A stretch of 64,000 nucleotides of DNA, from positions 62,001 through 126,000 of the forward strand of contig CAXSZX010000007.1 in NCBI GenBank assembly GCA_964242115.1, read 5' to 3'. How positions within the stretch are numbered: the stretch's first letter is position 1; each line of letters begins with the position of its first letter. The position numbers and the translations under genes are program-made. Shown piece by piece: positions 45,563 through 55,800 of the stretch. This stretch comes from BOG-908 sp964242115 (lineage in GTDB: Bacteria; Pseudomonadota; Alphaproteobacteria; Acetobacterales; Acetobacteraceae). A model generated the notes under the pieces. That model made no database searches. It had not been told where the DNA came from and worked only from the letters and a program-made list of their open reading frames with translations.

Positions 45563-46399
45563 GATCGGAATTGAGGCCTTAACGGGATGTCCAAACGCGT
45601 TCGCACGGTCGGCCGGTCATGGGTCCTGTATCTAAAACGTGGTCAACCAGACCCGCCGAAACTCAATACGTCTGCCATGTTCGATCTAAACTTCCTAAGA
45701 GGTATACACGTCCTGTTTTGCGGTATGGAAGCCATCTGGTATGCCTGTTTGTCCGATTCCCCCAGCCGAGTTGCGTCCGCGTCACCTTGAGCATGGCTCG
45801 CCGCTCATCCTTCAGCCCGGGGCGTCTTTCTCCTGGTGACGCCCCGGTTTGGCTCTAGCCGGTTAAACTCACGTCTGACTAACGACCAGCGAGCGGCATC
45901 AGCCACCTGGATCAGGTGGTTAGCCGAGCAGCGTCGATGATACGTCTGGCCGGCTTCCTGATGCCGACGTTTCCGATTGGCAGCGTCGATCCTATTCCTG
46001 GCGGCTCTGAAGCTGTCTGCAGGTTGTCGAGACCCTTTCTTCTGGGATGTGACATTGCCGATCGGGGTGGTTGCCAGACGACCACTTGCACCGGTTGCAA
46101 GGCCGAGGCGGGATCGAGAGCTCAAGGCGACGGAGGCACACGCGGCAAGACATGGCTTTGCCATGAAGCGACGAACTGGCGAGACTCCAGCTCGAGTCGT
46201 CGTCGGCACCGAAGAGGCGTCCGGCGCGTGGAAGCCACAAACGGCTTGCAACGGTCGCGCCTGTCGCGACAAGCCTGCATGCGATCGAACAGTGGCGATC
46301 TCAGAACAGGCTGATGCGGGAGTTTCCATCGTTCAACAGCAGCTTTGATATAAGTGCCTCATACACTCGCTGCGCGATCGTCGAGATCGCCCGTTGCGC
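45563..46399. other. Decayed or non-coding region
   Basis: About 840 bases with no supported gene, upstream of the flippase gene. The many short overlapping frames on both strands have no start signals or domains. Confidence 0.5.
45817..45847 (+). terminator. GC-rich perfect hairpin
   Basis: CCGGGGCGTC and GACGCCCCGG form a perfect 10-bp stem with an 11-base loop, followed by TTTGGCTCT. The weak T-run makes intrinsic termination on the plus strand possible but unproven; no plus-strand gene precedes it closely. Confidence 0.4.
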
Positions 46400-46610
46400 G
46401 CAAGACGATGACCTGCTGCGACTGATTGCGATGTCTCCGGTGCCGACGCTGTGTTGGCAACTGGACAACTTGACCATACGTGATGCCAATCAGGCTCCCT
46501 ACGATCTGACCGGCCACGCCGCCGGCACTCTGTCGGGGCAAAACCTGGACAACCTCGGCTTGTGTAAGACGAAGGCCGCACGACAAAAGAGCGAGCAGGA
46601 GGTGCGTCTA
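46400..46610 (+). pseudogene. PAS-domain fragment
   Basis: A plus-strand frame reads LLRLIAMSPVPTLCWQLDNL, TIRDANQAPYDLTGHAAGTL, then GLCKTKAARQKSEQEVRLSE. The order (SPVPT, strand, DANQA, TGH, then a charged helix) is that of a PAS sensory domain with the start of a linker helix. No output domain follows: at about 46610 the frame runs into the reverse of a metallophosphoesterase gene. There is no clear start. It is the isolated remainder of a PAS-containing signalling gene cut by a deletion or rearrangement. Confidence 0.45.
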
Positions 46611-47306
46611 TCTGAACGCGTGGTGGCGGGCGCCGAACACACGCTTCCACGTCTCGCGTGACAGCGCGTCGTCGGGCGCCTCGTAGTTCATGTCGTGGTT
46701 GCCGGGGCAGGCGTGCCAGGGGATGCCGGCGGTGCCCATCATCCGGTTGAACCTGTCGTAGAAGGCGAGGTCGTCGAACATCAGGTCGCCATGCACGACG
46801 GCAAGGGCGGCCGGCACCTCGCCCAATTGTGCCATCACGTCATCGCGCACGTAGCCGAGCTCGGCGAGGCTTTCCGGCTGCGGGTCGGTCAGCAGCAGCG
46901 CGTCGAAACGGGTCGGCTCGTCCTGCCGCCGCAGCGCGAAGTCGATGCTCGCCGGAACCAGGCCGGTGGGCGCCACGCCGGCAAAGCGCGTGTGCAGCGC
47001 GGCTGGCGTGCCGCCCGGACTGTGCAGGTAGGCGAAGCGGGCGAGCTGCGTCTCGGGGTCGACAGGCGTGGCCTATCCGGTGGGCTTGATAACGAACACG
47101 CTGTCGCCGTCGGCTACGGGCAGCGTCCAACGCCCGTCAGCCCCGGTCGCCACCACGTCGGCGCCGTTGCTGACCAGGACACCCGACAGACCCAAGCGGC
47201 CAACGCCGGTCTGCTCGTAGACCGCGCCTCTGGCCATCGCCGGGCCAGGCTCGGCCGCAGCACCTCCGGCAGCACCCAGGCCAGCCACCGTGGCGCCGAA
47301 CAACAC
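46608..47306 (-). pseudogene. Calcineurin-like metallophosphoesterase, amber-interrupted and truncated
   Basis: The minus strand encodes the first half of a secreted calcineurin-superfamily phosphohydrolase: a twin-arginine-like start (PRRAVLFGATVAGLGAAGG), a small beta domain, then LLLTDPQPESLAEL, VHGDLMFDDLAFYDRFNRMM and HACPGNHDMNYEAP, the metal-binding GD and GNHD motifs. A TAG at 47073-47075 interrupts an otherwise continuous single frame. The 3' end stops at GARHHAF, where the catalytic domain should go on for well over 100 residues. Both lesions make it non-functional unless the TAG is read through. It abuts the PAS fragment at the break point. Confidence 0.75.
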
Positions 47307-47535
47307 GGCACGACGCGGAAGCAGCGGCAGCGCTGCGTGTACACCGGTCGAGGGTGCTTCCGTCCTGCTTTCTACTGCGCAAACAGTCGGGCAGCTTCAA
47401 CCCGGTCAGCCCATCTTGCTGCCAGGCGCCAAACCGTTGCCATGGACGACGCCGGACTCCGTGTTCAGCGTGGCGCGGCCGCACCGCCCCGACAGCCTCC
47501 GCCAGACGCCTCCGGTCCTCGGCCGCCCGAGCCGA

Positions 47536-48051
47536 TCATCCAGCCACGGCACTTGCTCGCCGAACGCAGACTTCGGCGCGCCGGGCGTTTGCCGCCGTCG
47601 CGTTACCGATCTCCTCGTCATGCCAGACGCACAGGACGAACCCGCACTCGAGGAGCGCTGCGGCCAGGGAGGAGACCGCTTCTGCCAGGCACGCCCGACA
47701 CACGCGGTCGAGCGCAAGCTTGTAGAGGTAGTTGTCGAGCAGAGAGGCATTGCCGGCCTGCGCGGCTGCGAGCGCGCGCAACAGGCGGCACTCATCCTTC
47801 GTCAGCGCCGCCGCGCCGCGTGGTTCCAGGCGGGGAGGGCGCGCCCAACGCACCGAGCGCGCCGCCAGGCGGAACGCCCGAAACGCGGTCTGGGCCAACA
47901 CAAGGTGGCCCGACGGCAGCAACGGCGCAAAATCGCAAACACCAGGTTCACCGGCCAGCGCTCGCAAAGCGTCCGCCGCTACCCGGACGCAAAGGCAGTT
48001 CGCTTCGGCAATCACGTAAGGTCGCACGGCAACGGCTTGCGTGCTCGTCAT
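47536..48051 (-). CDS. Protein of unknown function at an iron-regulated divergent promoter
   Basis: A 171-residue cytosolic protein with an ATG 8 bases after GGGAG. It is Ala/Leu/Cys rich, with helical stretches (ALTKDECRLLRALAAAQAGN; NYLYKLALDRVCRACLAEAV; SSLAAALLECGFVLCVWHDE). Seven cysteines, two of them close together (VCRAC), could bind metal. No family recognised. It is divergent from another unknown gene; between them is a palindrome resembling a Fur box, so both are probably iron responsive. Confidence 0.6.
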   Translation of the reverse strand: MTSTQAVAVRPYVIAEANCLCVRVAADALRALAGEPGVCDFAPLLPSGHLVLAQTAFRAFRLAARSVRWARPPRLEPRGAAALTKDECRLLRALAAAQAGNASLLDNYLYKLALDRVCRACLAEAVSSLAAALLECGFVLCVWHDEEIGNATAANARRAEVCVRRASAVAG

Positions 48052-48091
48052 GAAACACTCCCAGGCGGCCGGTGCCGCGCCGACAAGACCT

Positions 48092-48110
48092 ATTGCGAAT
48101 GACTCTCAAT
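48092..48110. promoter_or_regulatory. Fur-box-like palindrome
   Basis: ATTGCGAATGACTCTCAAT is a 7-5-7 inverted repeat with one mismatch, closely resembling the Fur-binding sites (GCGAATGATTCTCAA type) upstream of proteobacterial iron-uptake genes. It is centred about 50 bases from both divergent starts, a position from which one Fur dimer could repress both. The class is known; binding here is inferred. Confidence 0.55.
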
Positions 48111-48149
48111 ATCAAGTAGAGGGAGCTCTCAACCAGCAGGGAGCGGCCG

Positions 48150-48668
48150 ATGGACAGCGTGCATGACGAGTGCCTCCGAGGCGACGAACCGGACGAGCGC
48201 CTGGCCCTGCCCATCGAGCAGGGCGTGCTGCTGTGGTGCATGCGCATGTGGGTCATCGAGATGAAGCGGGGGATCGGGGCTGAGGAGCGTATCGAGGAGA
48301 TGCTCGCCGCCTTGGGTGCCCAGTCTGCGTCGCCTTGCCTGAAAAGCTTCATGTTTGCGCTCAGCCGGGGCTGCACGCGCATGATCGAGGTGCAGTGCGT
48401 GTGTCAAAGGCGGATCAGCCTGGACGAGCGGGCTCTGCTCGACGCGCTGTCGCTGACGCAAGCGATGCGGCCTTTCGAGGCGCTGCTGCTGCTGCGAGGC
48501 TTCGAGACCCAGGCGGGCGCCGACGCAGCGCTCCGCGGCGCAGAGGGCGTAGGGTCGGCGCTGGCCCAGGCCGGGCGTTTCCTGCCAGAACCTGACGAGG
48601 AGGTGCGCCACTTCGGATTATCCGGCGGACGCTGGTCTGGCCGTCCGGTGGAGGTTACGCTGCACTGA
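48150..48668 (+). CDS. Protein of unknown function, probably iron regulated
   Basis: A 172-residue cytosolic protein with GGGAG 7 bases before its ATG. It is largely helical (LLWCMRMWVIEMKRGIGAEE; RIEEMLAALGAQSASPCLKS; LDALSLTQAMRPFEALLLLR) with several Cys and Met residues (CTRMIEVQCVCQRR). No family recognised. It shares the Fur-box-like site with its divergent neighbour and is followed, after a repeat copy, by a PepSY-type membrane protein, which fits an iron-acquisition locus. Confidence 0.6.
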   Translation: MDSVHDECLRGDEPDERLALPIEQGVLLWCMRMWVIEMKRGIGAEERIEEMLAALGAQSASPCLKSFMFALSRGCTRMIEVQCVCQRRISLDERALLDALSLTQAMRPFEALLLLRGFETQAGADAALRGAEGVGSALAQAGRFLPEPDEEVRHFGLSGGRWSGRPVEVTLH

Positions 48669-48696
48669 TGTCACGGCGCTGAACGTGATTGGGTGG

Positions 48697-48826
48697 AAGG
48701 CAAGGAAGCAGTTCTTGTGAAGAAAACAACCGAAAACTTTTGCTCCTGGGGTACACGCTGCAGACACTTTGCAGCAGCGGGTATAAAAGTTTTTGCTGCT
48801 TTTCAATAAAGTAGGCCTTGGCTTTC
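48697..48826. repeat. Bipartite inverted-repeat element, copy 14
   Basis: AAGGCAAGGAAGCAGTTCTTG start, GAAAACTTTTGCTCC, a GCAGCAGCGGG centre, AAAAGTTTTTGCTGCTTTTC and GTAGGCCTTGGC end. It starts 28 bases after the stop of the preceding gene. Confidence 0.75.
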
Positions 48827-48931
48827 TTATCCGGCGCGCACCTGTCGTTATTGCACCGGACGCATAAACTGTGTTGCCGGCTGCAAACACCACAGCTCGC
48901 GTCGCGCATGCAAACACCGGAGACACCAGCA

Positions 48932-49369
48932 ATGAACAGCCTGCTTCTGCGTCGGTGGCACAACTACCTGGGTGCCTTCATCGCTCCCAGCATCCTGTTC
49001 TTCGCCTTTACGGGCGCGTTGCAACTTTTCAGCTTGCACGAGGCGCATGACGGCTACCAGCCGGCGCCGGTCATCGAAAAGTTGGCCCAACTGCACAAGA
49101 ACCAGGTGTTCGCGCTGAAGCATCACGGCCCCCCGCCGGATAAGGCGCCGGCGTCTGCGTCGAGCGGTCCGGCAACCCCGCACGACGACGGCCAGCCGGC
49201 AATCCGGACCTACGTGTTGAAGTGGTTTTTCGTTCTGGTGGCGCTCGAGCTGATCGTCTCCACTGTCTTCGGCGTCTGCATCGGATTGAGCCGCCCGCGT
49301 GGCAAGAAAACGACGATCGCTCTTATCGCGGCAGGATGCGTTCTGCCGTTGGCGATCCTCCTCGCCTGA
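48932..49369 (+). CDS. PepSY-associated transmembrane protein
   Basis: A 145-residue protein; the ATG at 48932 has GGAG 9 bases upstream. The N-terminus LLRRWHNYLGAFIAPSILFF followed by AFTGALQLFSLHEAHDGYQP is the hallmark of PepSY-TM proteins (RRWH-x-xxG motif and first helix). Two more helices follow (WFFVLVALELIVSTVFGVCI; TIALIAAGCVLPLAILLA). It is much shorter than full PepSY-TM reductases of siderophore loci and belongs to the small PepSY-associated group often found near TonB-dependent receptors. A role in iron-siderophore handling at the inner membrane is inferred. Confidence 0.8.
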   Translation: MNSLLLRRWHNYLGAFIAPSILFFAFTGALQLFSLHEAHDGYQPAPVIEKLAQLHKNQVFALKHHGPPPDKAPASASSGPATPHDDGQPAIRTYVLKWFFVLVALELIVSTVFGVCIGLSRPRGKKTTIALIAAGCVLPLAILLA

Positions 49370-49811
49370 ACTCCGAATTCGAAAATCAGAAAGCCTCGTG
49401 CGCCCGTAAGCGTGCTGAGACCAGACGGCTTGTCGCAGCAACTTGCGGCAGCGTGCGGCCTCTTGCTTCGTCTCGGCGCAACAGCGGTCGCACAACTCTT
49501 CGTCCACGCTACGGAACGCAAGCTGCCCTGGTCTGTTGTAGCAGAACAGCGCGAGCGCAAGCTGGACGCGTGCAACCGCCATTCTGAATAGGCGGGCCGC
49601 AGATCACCTGACATGAAGCATCAGCCTTCGGCAACCAGCTTACGAAATTCCGGATGCGCAAGTGTCAGAGATTTTTTGTGAAGAAGTAATGCTGTCGTCC
49701 GTGTGGCTGCCGAACGTGGCGTAATGCGCGAAATTCCGCCGAATCGGCAGTGCTGTGGACATAATGGCGGAACGGTTGCAACAAGAGGGGTTTAAAATAG
49801 ATCAAGGGTCG
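49370..49811. other. Region upstream of the polyketide cluster
   Basis: About 440 bases holding the PKS promoter. A minus-strand frame near 49380-49582 with several cysteines was considered but has no start signal or clear family. No operator was recognised. Confidence 0.4.
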
Positions 49812-52800
49812 ATGATGCCTCCTATTGACGACCCACGGGTCGCCATCGTGGGTGCTGCCTGCCGCCTTCCCGGTGCCGCCGACGAGGACGCGTTCTGGCA
49901 TTTGCTCGATACCGGCTGTTGCGCCGTCGGTGACGTGCCGTCCGGCCGCTGGTCAACCGCGCGCTATCTGCATCCGCGCCGGTCCGAGCCTGGCTTCAGC
50001 TACAGCTTCCAAGGCGGCTACATCGAGGGCGTGCTCGCCTTCGACCCCGCAGTTTTCGGCATCTCGCCGCGCGAGGCGGCCGAGATGGACCCACAGCAGC
50101 GCCTGCTGCTCGAGGCAGTGTGGAGCGCGCTGGAGAACGCCGGCATCCCGCCCGGCACGCTCGCCGGCGAGAACGTCGGCGTGTACGTCGGCGCGTCGGG
50201 CCTGGACTACGGCAACCTGCAGGTGGCCGATCTCGGCGGCATCGACAGCCACTTCATGACCGGCAACACGCTCTCCGTGCTGGCAAACCGCATCTCCTAC
50301 ATCTTCGACCTGCGCGGGCCGAGTTTCACCGTGGACACCGCGTGCTCCTCCTCCCTGGTGGCGTTCGCCCAGGCGCAGGCCGCCATCGCGTCCGGCCAGA
50401 TCGACACCGCCATCGTCGCCGGCGTCAACCTGCTGCTCTCGCCGTTCCCCTTCATCGGCTTCTCGCGCGCCGGCATGCTCTCGCCCACCGGGCTGTGTCG
50501 CCCGTTCGCCGCCGGCGCCGACGGCTACGTTCGCGGTGAGGGCGTGGTCGCCATGGTCATCACCCGCCTGCAGGACGCGGTGGCGCAGCACATCCCCGTG
50601 CGCGCCGTCGCACTGGCTTCACGTGCCAACTCGGACGGCCGCACCAACGGCATCGCACTGCCCGCCACTCTTGGCCAGAAGCGCCTGCTGGAGCGCATCT
50701 ACGGCGAGGCCGGCATCGATGCGAACCGGCTCGCCTTTATCGAGGCGCACGGCACCGGCACCAGCGTCGGCGACCCGGCCGAGGCAGCCGCCATCGGCGC
50801 CGCACTCGGCCAGCGCCGCACGGCGCCGCTGCCGATTGGCTCGCTGAAATCCAACATCGGCCACCTCGAGCCGGCGTCCGGCTTGGCGGGGCTGTTCAAG
50901 GCCGTCCTGGCGCTGGAGCGCCGCCGGCTGCCCGCCTCGCTGCACGCCTTGGCCGCCAACCCGGCCATCGACTTCGCGGCCCTTAACCTCAGCCTGGCCA
51001 CCGCACCCCTCGCCCTGCCGGCGGACGACATTTGGCTCGCCGGCGTGTCATCGTTCGGCTTCGGCGGCACCAACGCCCACGTGGTGATCCGCCAGCCCGA
51101 GCCGGCCGAGTTGCCGTCCGCCCGGACCAACGGTGCGGCCGGACCGCAGGCCGAGCTGCTGGTGCTGTCCGCCCATTCCCGCCAGGCGCTCGGCCAGCTC
51201 GGCAGCGCCTACGCTGACCTGGTCGAAGCCGGCTCCGACGCCGGCCAGCTCGCCACCGCGCTCGCCTGGCAGCGCGACCTCGCCCCGCACCGCGCGGCCT
51301 TTCCGGTGGGCGGTGCCACCGCGGCTGCGTTGCGTCAGTTCGCCGCCGGTGGGGCCGCGTCCGGCGGCGCCGAGGGCACCGCGCCCTCGCAGCCACCGAA
51401 AATCTGCTTCGTCTACGCCGGCAACGGCAGCCAGTGGACCGGCATGGGCCGTACCGCCTTTGCGCGGGATGCCGCCTTCCGCGCCCGCTTCCGCAAGGTG
51501 GATGCCAGCTTCGCACGCTTTGCCACCTGGTCGCTGGAAGAGGCGCTGCACGACCCAGACCTCGCCGGCTCGCTGCGTCAGGCCGAGCTGATCCAGCCGC
51601 TGCTGTTCGCCGTGCAGTCGGCACTCACCGCCAGCCTGGCCGCCTATGGCCTGGTGCCGGATATGGTGCTGGGACACAGCGTGGGCGAGGTGGCCGCCGC
51701 CGAAGCCGCGGGCGCGCTCAGCCTGGACGAGGCGGTGCGGGTGATCTTCCATCGCAGCGCCCAGCAGGAGGCCGCGTTCGGCCTGGGCGGCATGGCGGTG
51801 GCCAACACCTCGCGCGAGGCGGCGCTGGCGTTGTTCGAGGAGCCGGGCCTGCAAGGCCTGGAGATAGCCGCGGTCAACAGCCCGGGCGCTGTCAGCATCT
51901 CCGGCCCCATGCCTGCCATCGAGGCCTTCGCCCGCCTGGCCCGCCGCCGTCGCGTGGCCGCCCGCGTGCTCGACCTCGCCTACCCGTTCCACTGCAGCCT
52001 GCTGGACAGGCTGCGGGTGCCGGTGCTGCAGGCGTTCGGCACCATCGCCTGCGAAGCGGGCAACGTGCCCTTCATCTCCACCGTCACCGGCTCGGGCGTT
52101 GCCGGCGAGGCGCTGGACGCGGCGTATTGGTGGCAGAACGTCCGCGCGCCGGTGCTGTTCAGCGACGCGGTCGAGACGGCGGGCCGTCAGGGCGCCACCG
52201 TCTTCGTCGAAATCGGCCCGCGCCCCATCCTGCAGGCCAGCATCACCGACACGCTGCGCCACGCCGGGCTGGACGGCTCGGTGCTGCCCAGCCTCGTGGA
52301 AAAGGAGTCTGACGGGAACCCGCTGCTGCGCGTGCTGGCGCGCGCGGTGGTCATGGGCTGCCAAGTCGACCGCGCCCGGCTGTTCGGCGCCCGCCCGCCT
52401 GGCCGCGTCCGGCTGCCCGCCTATCCCTGGCAGCGCAAGACCTTCCAGCAGGCGCGCACCAGCGAGGCGATGGATCTGTGCGACGCCGCGCCGGCCCACC
52501 CTCTGCTCGGCACCAGGCTGCGCGCCGGCACGCCGGAATGGCGCAACCTGATCGACGCAACCACGGTGGGCTACCTGGCCGACCACCGCATCGACGGCGA
52601 GGTTGTCGTACCCGCCTCGGCTTTTGCCGAGATGGCGCTGGCCGTCGCGCGCGACCTCTACCCCACCGGCCCGATCGGGCTGGAGGATTTCGACCTGCTC
52701 GCGTGGCTGACCCTGCCCGAAGACCAGATGCGCGAGCTCTCCGTCCGCCTGCACGAAGAGGCGTCGCTCGTGGAGGTCTGGAGCCGTGCGCGCTTCGGCG

Positions 52801-55800
52801 CCGGCGAGTGGACCCTGCACGCCAGGGGCCGCGTCGTGCGGGTCACCTCGCCGGTGCCGGCGGCAGCAGTCATGGCGCAGCTACCCCATCGGCTGACGGC
52901 CGATGTGGTGTACGCCAGAGCCGCGGCCAGCGGCCTCAGCTACGGCCCGTCGTTCCGCCGCGTCCGCGGCGGCGCGCGCAGCGACACGCAGATCGACGTC
53001 GAGCTGGCCGCCATCGACGCGGCGGACGACGCCGGCGTGGGCACCGTCCTGCACCCGATCGCGCTGGACGCCGCCTTCCACGCCATGTTCGACAACATCA
53101 AGCGCCGTGCGGACGAACGTCATGTCTACCTGCCGGTCCGTTTCGCCGGCCTCCGCGTACAGCTCGACCACGCCTCGCCCGCCCGCGCGCGCGTGGTGAT
53201 CAGCCGTGAGACAGACCGCTCGCTCTCCGTCGACGTCACCCTCCTCGACGGCGAAGGCCGCACCATCGCCGTGCTGACCGGCGGCCTGTTCCGCGCCGTG
53301 GTGCTCGAGCGGTCGGTGCCGGACCGGGTGTTCTTCCGCCAGCAACCGGTCCGCCTGTCGCGCATGGCCAGGCCACAGGATGCGCGCGCCTGCGCGGCGG
53401 CTGCTCTGGACCGGCTCGGCACGCAGACGGCGCCGGACTCCTGGCTGTACCTGGGCGCGTTCGCCCGCGCGCTGGCGTTCGCCAGCCTGCGCGATGCGTT
53501 CGGCGACGTGCCGATCCTGCCGATCGCCGGCGTGGCCGCGCCCCTGACGCTGACCCTGCTGGCGGACCTGGCGCGCGCCGGCCTCGCCACGCAAGGCGCC
53601 TCCGGCTGGAGCCTCGCGCATGAGAGCGGGCTGCCTGAGGCGGGCGACATCCTGCAGAGCTTCGCTGCCGACCACCCCGAGGCGAGCGCCGACATCCTGC
53701 TCGCCGCCCAGGCCCTGGCCGGCCTGCCGGGCGCGCTGCGGACCGGCGGTGCCGCGCCCCTCGGCGCCACGCTGACCGAGCGTTTCGAGGCAGCCACGAT
53801 CCTGCTTGCGCCGGTGTTCGCGGCGGCAGCATCCGTCTGCGTCGCCCTGCAGGACCGGGTGGCGCCAGAGGCGCTGCGCGTGCTGGTCGCCGAACCATTC
53901 TGCCTGGGCGTGCTGCAAAGCCTTGCCGCCCTGCTGCAGGACGGTCGCGTCACGGTCAGCGTGGTCGGCAACGATGCCAGGCGCCTGAACCTGGCCCGGG
54001 CGCGTCACGGCGAGTCAGGCGGGATCAGCTTCCTAGATCCGGATGCCGACGACGTGCCGGCCTTCGACGTTGCGCTCTGCCTGGCACTGGCCCCGCTCTC
54101 GGGCGAGATCATGCTCGGTCAGGCAATCGCCCGCCGCCTGGCTCCCGGCGGACTGCTCTGCGTCCTGCAACCGCCCGCCAGCCCCGTGTTCGACTGCCTG
54201 CTCGGCGCCCAGGACGGTTGGTTCGCGCAAGCGCCGCCTGGCGCTCCGCTTGGCCGGATCGCCGCCGCGCGTGACGGCAGGCGCTGGGCGCAGGCGGCCG
54301 GCTTCAAGGACGTCCACACCCACGCGCTTGGCGAGGAGGTCGGCAGCATCGTCATCGGGCACACCGGCAGCCGGGTTACGGACGTCCTCGGCGCTCACGG
54401 CGCCGACGCCGCGCCGGTGCTGCTGCTGCAGGACTGGCCGGACCTGGCCGAGGCCTTGCACGGGTGCGGCCTCACAGTTCAGCGCACGACCGCCAGCGGG
54501 CTGGCGCAGGCCTGGACGGCGATTGCGGCTTCTGGCGACGGCCAGGCGGCGCTGGTGTTCCTGGCCCAGGCGGACGGGCAGGGCGGGCTGGCAGGCTGCC
54601 TCGCCCGGCTTGCTGCGGTGCTGGACGCGACACAATCCACCAAGTGCATGCTATGGGTCGTGGTGCGCGGGCTGCGCGCCGGCGACGCGTCCGCCATCGA
54701 TCCGCTCGCCGAGGCGGTCTGGAGTTTTGCCCGCGTCGCTGTCAACGAATACGCCGGTATCGAGCTGCGGCTGGTCGATTTGGCGCTGGCGTTGAACCCG
54801 GTGGCGGCGGCGCGGCAATTGGCCACGCTGATCACAGCACCGGGCGAGGAAGCGGAACTGCTGGTGGACACCTCTGGCGTCTCGGCGATGCGGCTGCTGC
54901 CGGCGCCGCCCGCCAGCGCCGAGGTGGCCGCCGTGCGGCTGCAACCTGGCCCGCAGGGCGCGCTGTCCGGATTCGACTGGGTCGAGGCGCCGCGCCGCGC
55001 GCCGGATGCCGGCGAGATCGAGCTGCGCATCACCGCCGCCGGGCTGAACTTCCGCGACGTCATGCTGGCCAGCGGCCTGCTGGACGACGACGTGCTCGAC
55101 GACGGCATGGCCGGCGCGGTGCTCGGCTTCGAATGCGCCGGCGAGGTGCTGCGCGTGGGCGAGGGCGTGGGCCACCTGCAGCCGGGCGACACCGTGATGG
55201 GCTTCGGCCGCGAGAGCTTTGCCACCCACGCCACCGCCGACGCCCGCGTCTTCGTCCGCGTGCCGGACGGCGTCTCGACGGAGGCTGCCGCCACCATCCC
55301 CGTGGCCTTTCTCACCGCCTGGTACGCGCTGGTGCACATGGCGCAAATCCAGCCCGGCGAGTGGGTGCTGATCCACGGTGCCGCCGGCGGCGTGGGCCTG
55401 GCCGCCCTGCAGGTGGCCCGGCTGCGCGGTGCGCGGGTCGCGGCCACCGTCGGCTCGCCGGAGAAGCGGGCGCTGGTGGCAGCTTTCGGCGCCGAGCGGA
55501 TCTACAACTCCCGCAGCACCGCCTTCGCCGACGAGATCCGCTCCGACATCGGCGGCGTCGACGTGGTGCTGAACTCGCTGGCCGGCGATGCGATGCAGGC
55601 CAGCCTGCGATGCCTCCGACCGTTCGGCCGCTTCGTCGAGCTCGGCAAGCGCGACTACGTGGCCAACACCGCGCTGGGCCTGCGCCCGTTCCGCCGCAAC
55701 CTGAGCTATTTCGGCGTCGACCTGGACCAGCTTCTCGCGGCCAACTTCCCCCTCGTCGAACGCCTGCTCGCCGAGATCGCCGGCCACTTTGCCGCCGGCA

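Noticed and set aside
49380..49582. Cysteine-rich minus-strand frame before the PKS
   Set aside because: The Cys pattern (LCDRCCAETKQEAARCRKLL) is suggestive of a copper-binding four-helix protein, but there is no start signal, the helical repeat is not continued, and the rest of the frame is antisense to the PepSY gene.
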